Origin: an uncultured Clostridia bacterium
GTDB lineage: Bacteria; Bacillota; Clostridia; Christensenellales; Borkfalkiaceae
Direction of reading: 5' to 3'
Length of the DNA stretch: 63,171 bases
Assembly: GCA_944328495.1 (NCBI GenBank)
Contig: CALVHR010000047.1
Span: 1-63,171, forward strand
Below the pieces are notes generated by a model that saw only the letters and a list, made by a program, of their open reading frames with translations, was not told the origin of the DNA and did no database searches. Position numbers and translations under genes: made by a program. Positions 57,618 through 63,171 of this stretch are shown here, piece after piece (the stretch's first letter is position 1; each line of letters starts with the position of its first letter).

Positions 57618-59156
57618 TTATGCCTCCGTCTCAGCTTGCTGTCCGCTGTCTCCGCCCACTGAACAGTTAATGTATTCCTCCGCCACGGACAAAATTTTGC
57701 TGCGAACCACTTCGCTCAGTTTCTGATCCGGATCAATCTCTTCAAGCAATTGTGTACTGTTGGTATGCATATAATCCAGCAGGCCTTCGTTGAACGCGGA
57801 CATCTTCTTTTCCGGAATCTTATCGGCCAAATCGCTCTGTGCTACGGTAAGCAGAATAATCATTTCTTTTACCGTATAATTCAGATACTGCCTCTGTTTG
57901 AGCGTATCCGTCATTTTTGCACCGCGGCTGAGCGTCTTTTGCGTTTCACTGTCCAAGTCAGACCCGAACTGCATAAAAATAGCAAGTTCCCTGTACTGCG
58001 CCAAATTGACGCGGAGCTGGCCGGATATCTGACGGATCGCCGCGCGCTGCGCGCTTCCGCCCACACGCGAAACCGACAACCCGACGTTGACCGCAGGCCG
58101 TACCCCGCTGTTGAACAATTCGCTTTCCAGATATATTTGTCCGTCCGTAATCGAAATTACGTTGGTCGGAATGTATGCCGAAATATCTCCGGCAAGCGTC
58201 TCCACGATCGGGAGCGCCGTGATCGACCCGCCTCCTTTTTCAGCAGAAAGCTTGGCCGCCCGTTCCAAAAGACGAGAATGCAAATAGAAGACATCGCCCG
58301 GATACGCTTCACGGCCCGCAGGACGCTTCAACAGCAAACTCATCGTACGATACGCCACGGCATGTTTGGACAAATCATCATACACGATCAATACGTCTTT
58401 GCCCTGATACATGAAATATTCGGCAAGCGCACATCCGCTGTACGGCGCAATATACTGCAACGGTACAGCGTCGTCTGCCGTCGAACTCACAATGCACGTG
58501 TATTCCATGGCCCCGGCATTGCGCAAAGTTTGCACGATTTTTGCCAACGAAGAAGCTTTTTGCCCGATCGATACGTAAATGCAAATAACGTCTTCGCCTT
58601 TTTGATTCAAAATCGTATCGATCGCAATCGCCGTTTTACCCGTCTGCCTATCCCCGATGATCAGCTCACGCTGTCCGCGACCGATCGGAATCATGCTGTC
58701 GATCGCGAGAATCCCTGTCTGCAAAGGCTTATTCACTTTGCCCCTGTCCATAATGGAAGGTGCGGGGAATTCGACCGGGCGGGTCTGATCCGTCTTGATC
58801 TGGGCAAGCCCGTCCAAAGGCTCTCCCAACGGGTCCACGATCCTGCCGATCAGCTCTTCTCCTACCGGCATCTGCACAGTTTCGCCCGTGGAATATACAA
58901 TATCACCATAACGAACTTTATCTTCACCCGAAAAAAGGACCGCGCCGACGCTGTCCTCCTGCAAATTCAAAGTAAGGGCACGATACCCGCCTTTTACTTC
59001 AAGAAGCTCGTTGTACTTCGCGTCATGAATGCCCGAAATATGTATGATCCCATCACCGGAATCAACAATCCTGCCGCACACGCGCTCATCTCTTTTATTC
59101 GGTATTCTTTCAACTTTATCGCGGATATCCTTCCCGATTTCTTTTACATTGATCAT
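57618..59156 (-). CDS. atpA: ATP synthase alpha subunit
   Basis: A 512-residue regulatory nucleotide-binding subunit. The P-loop is GDRQTGKTAIAIDTIL; the arginine finger region RVGGSAQ is present. The N-terminal ~25 residues (NVKEIGKDIRDKVERI) are present with normal length. That helix normally docks on the N-terminal domain of delta, which is missing in this operon. Confidence 0.98.
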   Translation of the reverse strand: MINVKEIGKDIRDKVERIPNKRDERVCGRIVDSGDGIIHISGIHDAKYNELLEVKGGYRALTLNLQEDSVGAVLFSGEDKVRYGDIVYSTGETVQMPVGEELIGRIVDPLGEPLDGLAQIKTDQTRPVEFPAPSIMDRGKVNKPLQTGILAIDSMIPIGRGQRELIIGDRQTGKTAIAIDTILNQKGEDVICIYVSIGQKASSLAKIVQTLRNAGAMEYTCIVSSTADDAVPLQYIAPYSGCALAEYFMYQGKDVLIVYDDLSKHAVAYRTMSLLLKRPAGREAYPGDVFYLHSRLLERAAKLSAEKGGGSITALPIVETLAGDISAYIPTNVISITDGQIYLESELFNSGVRPAVNVGLSVSRVGGSAQRAAIRQISGQLRVNLAQYRELAIFMQFGSDLDSETQKTLSRGAKMTDTLKQRQYLNYTVKEMIILLTVAQSDLADKIPEKKMSAFNEGLLDYMHTNSTQLLEEIDPDQKLSEVVRSKILSVAEEYINCSVGGDSGQQAETEA

Positions 59157-59174
59157 AAGCTACCTGTCTGCAAG

Positions 59175-59390
59175 TCAAACATTTTCTTTGATATTGTCAA
59201 GGCGGCTCCGCAAAGAACCATCAAATATCACATCTCCGATCTGTATGATTATACCTCCGATGATGTTTTCATCGATCTCATACGTGATCTTCCTTGCCCC
59301 GCGTTTTTTCACGAATTTCTCGATCTTCGCAAGCGTATCTTTATCCGCCTCCATGGCCAACGTCACCGTGGCCGTTACAGCCTTTTTCAT
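59175..59390 (-). CDS. atpH: Truncated ATP synthase delta subunit (C-terminal domain only)
   Basis: A 71-residue protein matching only the C-terminal part of delta: it begins MKKAVTATVTLAMEADKDTL and contains ENIIGGIIIQIGDVIFDGSL and RSRLDNIKENV, the conserved end of the family. Normal delta has ~180 residues, with an N-terminal six-helix bundle that holds the alpha subunits. The ATG at 59390 overlaps the atpF stop (ATGA) and has GGAG 6 nt upstream, so this is the real start and nothing precedes it. The b subunit contacts this C-terminal domain, so the stator would attach to b but lack the usual grip on the F1 head. Confidence 0.88.
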   Translation of the reverse strand: MKKAVTATVTLAMEADKDTLAKIEKFVKKRGARKITYEIDENIIGGIIIQIGDVIFDGSLRSRLDNIKENV

Positions 59391-59923
59391 TCTTCTTCGC
59401 TCCACTGCTCAATACAGTCTTCGATCAGTTTCTTATTATCCTGCGGCGTCAAATCCCTTGCTAAAACCTTTTCCGCAACGGCAATGGAAACATCCGAAAT
59501 CTGCTTTTTGATTTCCGACTGAAGCTTGTTCCTTTCCTCTTCCATTTCGCGCTCGGTACGCTCGACTAAATCTTTTGCCTCTTTGCGCGCACTCGATACG
59601 ATCTCGTCTGCTTTCTGATTCGCCACCCTGACGGCATTGTCATGAATTACGGAAGCTTGTTTCTTTGCTTCGTTCAACACCACTTCCGTGCTGCTTTTCA
59701 TGCTCTTGACTTCTTCGTTCAGATCATTGTTTTCCTGTTCGATCTTACGAATCTTCTCCTGACGCTCTTTGATCATTTTCTTTACCGGCTTAAAGAGCAG
59801 CAAATACAGCCCGACCGTAAGAATGATCAGCGCAATCAGATGAGCAACGATACTTTGCCAGTCAAAGCCCAGCGCATCAAATATATTAGCAAGCCGCTGA
59901 CTTTCGACATATCCCATATACAT
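59387..59923 (-). CDS. atpF: ATP synthase b subunit
   Basis: A 178-residue peripheral stalk subunit: one membrane helix (SIVAHLIALIILTVGLYLLL), then a long charged coiled coil. The C-terminus (SDVSIAVAEKVLARDLTPQD) is the part that binds delta. I start at 59923 (AAGGTG 4 nt upstream), although an ATG two codons later is possible. Length is normal, so it has not absorbed the missing delta domain. Confidence 0.94.
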   Translation of the reverse strand: MYMGYVESQRLANIFDALGFDWQSIVAHLIALIILTVGLYLLLFKPVKKMIKERQEKIRKIEQENNDLNEEVKSMKSSTEVVLNEAKKQASVIHDNAVRVANQKADEIVSSARKEAKDLVERTEREMEEERNKLQSEIKKQISDVSIAVAEKVLARDLTPQDNKKLIEDCIEQWSEEE

Positions 59924-59951
59924 TTTACACCTTAACCAATTCGTTCCGAAA

Positions 59952-60209
59952 TTAAGCAACAAAAATCAGCAAAATACTGACGAGCAAACCATAAATTGCA
60001 GTCGTTTCCGCAAAAGCAAGCCCGAGCAAAAGCATTGTACGGATCTTGCCGACTGCTTCAGGCTGGCGAGCCGTCGCCTCTACCGCTTTGCCCGTAGCAA
60101 TTCCCATACCGATACCGGCGCCCAAACCTGTCAGCGCCGCAATACCGGCACCGAGCAATGCACCGTCCGTTGCAAGCAGATTTGCCACCATAGTGATTAA
60201 AAGTTCCAT
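59952..60209 (-). CDS. atpE: ATP synthase c subunit
   Basis: An 85-residue two-helix ring subunit. The loop ARQPEA and the ion-binding Glu68 in [12 protein letters not shown] are conserved. The position equivalent to the sodium ligand Gln32 of Ilyobacter is Met35, and Val63 is Phe66; this argues for protons, although the E-T-T triad is like sodium-type rings. GGAGG site. Confidence 0.96.
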   Translation of the reverse strand: MELLITMVANLLATDGALLGAGIAALTGLGAGIGMGIATGKAVEATARQPEAVGKIRTMLLLGLAFAETTAIYGLLVSILLIFVA

Positions 60210-60249
60210 GCCTCTGTACCTCCGAAAGTAAATTCTGATATTTTATAAA

Positions 60250-61029
60250 TTAAGCAGCTTTTTCCGCAATCGCCGTTTGCAGAGTTTTCTTGTTCTTTTT
60301 TTGCCGTCGCGGCGGAACCTCGATCGCTTCCTGCACGAAAGTAAGTGTCAGCGATGCAAAAACATATGACTGGATAAACGCGTGGAAAAGAGTAAACAGC
60401 GGCGTCAGAACAGCCGGCAAAATCAACGGCAGTCCCAAATACCAAATACCTTCCACAAGTATATATATCATATCCATAATGACCATGCCGCTCAGAATGC
60501 TGCCGAACAGACGGAATGTCATGGACACCGGAACCGCAAGATCGGTCACAATGTTTATCGGATTAACGTAATGCAAAAGCCTGCGCGCTTTGTTCTTTGT
60601 AAATCCAAGCGTATGAATAAAAAGAAATGTGCAAAGAGCAAGTGCCATGCATGCACCCAAATCCGCAATGGCCGGACGAAGGCCAAACATTTCGATCAGC
60701 ACGCCGCAACATATATAAGCCGCAGCGCCCAATGTGTACGGCCCCATTAAGCCGCTGTACTCTTCCGTCATCTCATCCGCGCTTTTATCGAAGAAACACA
60801 CAAGCCATTCCAAAAACATCTGACCGCCTGTCGGCGTAGTCTTCCAATGGCGTATGATCGTAAGGCGCAGAATCAATGCCACAATCAAAAGCACAGCCAC
60901 AACTATAAATCCCGAAATCACGCTGTCATTGAGCACAAACCAGCCCTTTTCTACAACATGATGCGGGAAAATTTTTTCTGCCAAGCCCGAAAAATCAACG
61001 GCCAGCATATTATTCGCAAAGTTTTGCAC
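60250..61029 (-). CDS. atpB: ATP synthase a subunit
   Basis: A 259-residue membrane channel subunit. The essential arginine is Arg173 in VSMTFRLFGSILSG, and GLRPAIADLG and TPLFTLFHAFIQSYVFASLT are typical. The start is GTG at 61029 with a weak GGGG site; an ATG seven codons in is possible. First gene of the operon; there is no atpI upstream. Confidence 0.95.
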   Translation of the reverse strand: MQNFANNMLAVDFSGLAEKIFPHHVVEKGWFVLNDSVISGFIVVAVLLIVALILRLTIIRHWKTTPTGGQMFLEWLVCFFDKSADEMTEEYSGLMGPYTLGAAAYICCGVLIEMFGLRPAIADLGACMALALCTFLFIHTLGFTKNKARRLLHYVNPINIVTDLAVPVSMTFRLFGSILSGMVIMDMIYILVEGIWYLGLPLILPAVLTPLFTLFHAFIQSYVFASLTLTFVQEAIEVPPRRQKKNKKTLQTAIAEKAA

Positions 61030-61061
61030 GAATTTAACCCCGCTGTTTTAAACTTAAGGCT

Positions 61062-61090
61062 ATTCTACTACTTTTCCACCGTTTTTTCAA
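61062..61090 (-). promoter_or_regulatory. Sigma-A promoter of the ATP synthase operon
   Basis: TTGAAA (61085-61090), a 17-bp spacer and TAGAAT (61062-61067). The predicted start near 61055 lies ~26 nt before the atpB GTG. Confidence 0.7.
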
Positions 61091-61194
61091 GCAAATCGAC
61101 GGTCGCGTTCGATAAAAAATACTTATAGCTCTTTTCTTTCTTGTACTACACTTTCCCAAAATAGCCTGTTCTATATAAAAAATAAAACATACTC

Positions 61195-61223
61195 TTGCTT
61201 TTTCCGCTCCGATATGTTACAAT
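61195..61223 (+). promoter_or_regulatory. Sigma-A promoter of the PH-domain gene
   Basis: TTGCTT (61195-61200), a 17-bp spacer and TACAAT (61218-61223), 20 nt before the ATG at 61244. Divergent from the ATP synthase promoter. Confidence 0.7.
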
Positions 61224-61243
61224 GCTGTCAGGAGATTTTTGCC

Positions 61244-61708
61244 ATGAATACTTATAAATTCAAACTTTCAACGCCCGCTATTCTTCTTTCGCTTTTAGGC
61301 ATTCTTTTGGGCGGCGGAGGTATCGCTTTTACTATTTTTCGCATATTGAAATACGGATTTTCTTCCCCGCAACTGATCATCCAACACGTTGTCCTTCTCA
61401 TCGTATCCCCTTTGGCAATCGCAATTTTCGCCGCAATCTTGATTCGATCCGCTTACAAAGTATCTGATAAAGAAATTGTTTTATGGTTCGGTTTTATAAA
61501 ATCTACTTATAAAATAGCCGAGATCGAATCAATTCACCTGTTCTCCAAAACCAACAAACTTGTAATTTATTTTATCAACGATAAATATACCGTCATTGTC
61601 GTAAAACCCGAATGGTACAACGAATTCACAAAAGATATATTATCTCGGAACAGTAAAATTCGTTATGACGTTTCCACGACAGACAAAGACGATACCGATC
61701 CCCTCTGA
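61244..61708 (+). CDS. Two-helix membrane protein with bacterial PH-like domain
   Basis: A 154-residue plus-strand gene. Two membrane helices (ILLSLLGILLGGGGIAFTIF and VVLLIVSPLAIAIFAAILI) are followed by a beta-rich domain with SDKEIVLWFGFIKSTYKIAE and LVIYFINDKYTVIVVKPEWY, the pattern of bacterial PH domains. Function unknown. AGGAG lies 9 nt before the ATG. Confidence 0.7.
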   Translation: MNTYKFKLSTPAILLSLLGILLGGGGIAFTIFRILKYGFSSPQLIIQHVVLLIVSPLAIAIFAAILIRSAYKVSDKEIVLWFGFIKSTYKIAEIESIHLFSKTNKLVIYFINDKYTVIVVKPEWYNEFTKDILSRNSKIRYDVSTTDKDDTDPL

Positions 61709-61760
61709 ATAAGAGCAGATCACGAAGACATTCCTGATTTATAATGGCCGTATGATAACT

Positions 61761-61799
61761 ATGAATAAAGCCGAGCATGCGCTGCTCGGCTTTATTCAT
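61761..61799. terminator. Bidirectional terminator between convergent genes
   Basis: A perfect 17-bp stem (61761-61777 with 61783-61799, core GCCGAGCA) with a 5-nt loop, T-rich on the plus side. It serves the PH-domain gene and the ZIP transporter, which face each other. Confidence 0.85.
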
Positions 61800-61811
61800 T
61801 CTTTATTTTAT

Positions 61812-62681
61812 TTATACAAACAAGATAACAACTCCGACAAGCATTCCTGCAAGCATGGCAAAAGCGGGCGCTTTTGATCGCCACATGAGGATGGCTTCGG
61901 GAAGCAACTCGCCAAAGACGACATATAACATGGCGCCGCTTGCGAAACTAAGCGACAGCGCAAGCATGACAGGACTAAGCGAACCAAGAAAATATCCAAG
62001 CATAGCGCCAAGAATGGTAGGCGCACCGGTAATCGCCGTGAGTAACGATGCTTCCACCTTTTTCATCCCTCCTGCAACAAGAGGTACCGATACCGCCATT
62101 CCTTCAGGAATGTTGTGCAACCCTATGACGATAGCCATTGCAAGCCCGCCTACGCCGCCCGTAATTTCATCACTTGCATAAGACGCACCGATAACCATCC
62201 CCTCCGGGAAATTATGCAGCGCGATTGCAAACGCCATGACAAGTCCCGCAATAAAAAGTTGGCTCAATGTTTTTTGATCTTTCGCCTGTTTGTATTCCTT
62301 TCTATGTTCATCATAATGGTCACTGTGGATCAACTCCGACAGCTGGTCCGCCGTCTTGGGATGGTTTTTATCGATATGTTTGACTTGGGGATCCGTTCTT
62401 CTGTCGATAATTGCATTTAATAAAAAGATAAGGCCGAATCCTATGCCCGTCATTGCTACAACAAAAAATACATGGCCGACAGAATCAGGCACTTGACCGA
62501 GAGCATCCGCGAGCAAATCCAGGCATACAATGCAAAGCATGACGCCGCCCGCAAAACTCAGGAGCAAACTGACGATCTTTTCGGAGTTGCGCGTGAATAT
62601 GACCCCCAGCAAACCGCCTAAACCAGTCCCTACAACACCGGATATCGCCGTGATAATAACAACAAAAGCAAATGTACTCAT
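61812..62681 (-). CDS. ZIP family metal transporter
   Basis: A 289-residue divalent-metal importer of the GufA/ZupT branch with eight predicted helices. The metal-binding motifs HNFPEGMVIG (helix 4) and HNIPEGMAVS (helix 5) are complete. A His/Asp-rich cytoplasmic loop (HIDKNHPKTADQ and HSDHYDEHRKEY) lies between helices 3 and 4. A TTGGTG-17-TATTAT sequence lies just before the ATG, and a stronger promoter with an attenuator-like leader lies 300 nt upstream. Metal specificity (Zn, Mn or Fe) cannot be told. Confidence 0.92.
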   Translation of the reverse strand: MSTFAFVVIITAISGVVGTGLGGLLGVIFTRNSEKIVSLLLSFAGGVMLCIVCLDLLADALGQVPDSVGHVFFVVAMTGIGFGLIFLLNAIIDRRTDPQVKHIDKNHPKTADQLSELIHSDHYDEHRKEYKQAKDQKTLSQLFIAGLVMAFAIALHNFPEGMVIGASYASDEITGGVGGLAMAIVIGLHNIPEGMAVSVPLVAGGMKKVEASLLTAITGAPTILGAMLGYFLGSLSPVMLALSLSFASGAMLYVVFGELLPEAILMWRSKAPAFAMLAGMLVGVVILFV

Positions 62682-62754
62682 AAAGATAATACCTTATCCA
62701 TAGTAATGCACCAAGTTTCGTTTTGAATGTTATTGGATAAATGACTTTAACGCT

Positions 62755-62922
62755 TCATATCATACCACAAACAATCGCTAAGCACAACTGCTTACAATAC
62801 CCTTGTCTTTTTCTGTCAGTATTTTGATCCATTTTAAAATTATCTTCAACTTCTTGAAAAGCTGTAAACGGCAAATAATAAACCGTGATACCGATACGCT
62901 GCGTATCAATATCACGGCCCAT
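62755..62922 (-). CDS. Small orphan reading frame in an attenuator-like leader
   Basis: A 55-codon frame opens with MGRDIDTQRIGITVYYLPFT, continues through AFQEVEDNFKMDQNTDRKRQ, and ends LAIVCGMI. It has no ribosome binding site, and its first codons form the hairpin at 62883-62917. Composition looks coding-like, but it may be a remnant or leader reading frame rather than an expressed gene. Confidence 0.35.
   Translation of the reverse strand: MGRDIDTQRIGITVYYLPFTAFQEVEDNFKMDQNTDRKRQGYCKQLCLAIVCGMI
62873..62917 (-). terminator. Attenuator-like hairpin in the leader upstream of the ZIP gene
   Basis: In minus-strand RNA, CCGTGATA pairs with TATCACGG and GATACGC with GCGTATC inside it (62883-62917), followed by TTTATTATTT. 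A small CCC-AAGTAT-GGG hairpin (62918-62929) comes just before. A promoter and a short reading frame lie upstream, the layout of transcription attenuation. Confidence 0.5.
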
Positions 62923-62949
62923 ACTTGGGTTTAGTGGATAAAAATGCTA

Positions 62950-62958
62950 CCCCCCCCC
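62950..62958. repeat. Run of nine C (G on the minus strand)
   Basis: A 9-bp homopolymer inside a short leader reading frame that starts at 62972 (MSKEMGGG...). Nine G give a 13-residue peptide; one fewer gives 19 residues ending in KPKYGP inside the hairpin region; one more stops at once. It may be variable or an assembly error site. Confidence 0.6.
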
Positions 62959-62976
62959 ATTTCTTTGCTCATTCAT

Positions 62977-63005
62977 ATTATACCAAAATTCAACCATTTT
63001 GTAAA
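62977..63005 (-). promoter_or_regulatory. Sigma-A promoter of the leader upstream of the ZIP gene
   Basis: TTTACA (63000-63005), a 17-bp spacer and a perfect TATAAT (62977-62982). The predicted start near 62970 coincides with the ATG of the short G-tract reading frame. Confidence 0.7.
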
Positions 63006-63023
63006 TGATTTTGTCTTCTATAA

Positions 63024-63060
63024 ACATAAAGAAAACGAGCCGATATTATCGACTCGTTTT
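63024..63060 (-). terminator. Terminator of the gene entering from the right
   Basis: AAAACGAGTCGATA pairs with 63032-63045 with one mismatch and a minimal loop; TTTTCTTT follows on the minus strand. It begins 4 nt after the stop at 63064. Confidence 0.75.
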
Positions 63061-63063
63061 TCA

Positions 63064-63171
63064 TTATTCCACTACCTCTGTTATGCTTAACCCACCTTTT
63101 AGAAATATGACGATTGACCTATCTTTCATTACTCTTATCAAACCGACAAGCCGTCGAATCATTACATCATC
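63064..63171 (-). CDS. C-terminal end of an unidentified protein (enters from right edge)
   Basis: An open frame of 35 codons comes in from the right edge and ends at TAA (63064-63066), directly followed by a terminator. The visible residues are DDVMIRRLVGLIRVM then KDRSIVIFLKGGLSITEVVE. I do not recognise the family. Confidence 0.5.
   Translation of the reverse strand, partial: DDVMIRRLVGLIRVMKDRSIVIFLKGGLSITEVVE

Noticed and set aside
57750-59522. A 590-codon open frame on the plus strand
   Set aside because: It is antisense to atpA and atpH, has no recognisable family features and mirrors the codon pattern of the real genes.
59390-59962. Frameshift as the cause of the short atpH
   Set aside because: The sequence just upstream is fully used by a normal atpF with an intact C-terminus, and the ATGA overlap leaves no room for a hidden N-terminal domain.

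Overview
The window reads as a piece of a low-to-moderate GC Gram-positive chromosome from the Bacillota, most likely a spore-former-derived member of the Clostridia. The evidence is the gene content and order: sporulation genes (SpoIVB peptidase, YtfJ/GerW, DUF2953), an LTA-synthase-type enzyme, ArgR, a CdaA diadenylate cyclase, HelD, and strong AGGAGG-like ribosome binding sites. Nearly all genes lie on the minus strand. Clear plus-strand genes are only a lipoprotein at 34393 and a PH-domain membrane protein at 61244.

Layout from left to right. 1-130: the 5' end of an apparent IS30-type insertion sequence running off the left edge. 263-7404: pseudouridine synthase RluB, two D-Ala-D-Ala carboxypeptidases, YtfJ and DUF2953, purine nucleoside salvage (deoB-punA) and SpoIVB. 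7576-10569: the recN-argR-nadK operon. 10762-20305: an LTA-synthase-like enzyme, aspartate kinase, DUF1015, c-di-AMP cyclase with a vestigial CdaR, DNA polymerase III delta, ComEC and a shortened ComEA. 20308-29237: a giant DUF4011 helicase-nuclease (possible defence gene), a HAD nucleotidase and HelD. 29390-33479: GMP synthesis (a lone ATP-pyrophosphatase GuaA paralogue, full GuaA, and GuaB). 33536-41555: membrane protein, lipoprotein, HemW, alkyltransferase, LepA, a PhnP-like hydrolase, Dtd, EF-P and PepQ. 41677-50765: the translation/transcription operon rimP-nusA-ylxR-ylxQ-infB-rbfA-nrnA-truB-ribF plus an endonuclease-IV-like gene. 50874-54000: a PolC remnant, ispG and nrdR. 54312-61029: a small lipoprotein and the complete F-type ATP synthase operon atpBEFHAGDC. 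61244-63171: PH-domain protein, ZIP metal transporter, an attenuator-like leader and the tail of a gene entering from the right edge.

The most unusual theme is repeated domain loss in otherwise conserved operons. AtpH (delta) is only its C-terminal ~70 residues. The gene in the polC slot keeps the N-terminal/OB and DEDDh exonuclease parts but has no PHP or polymerase. CdaR is a 39-residue membrane anchor without YbbR domains. ComEA has no helix-hairpin-helix. The ComEC nuclease-like domain has no metal-binding histidines. Several familiar sporulation neighbourhoods are present but without their usual sporulation members (spo0A after spoIVB, spoIIA after dacF, spmAB before rluB, gpr-spoIIP near lepA). 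Two genes (nadK, pepQ) have sigma-A promoters whose predicted start is the A of the ATG, suggesting leaderless mRNAs. I see no rRNA, tRNA or CRISPR array.
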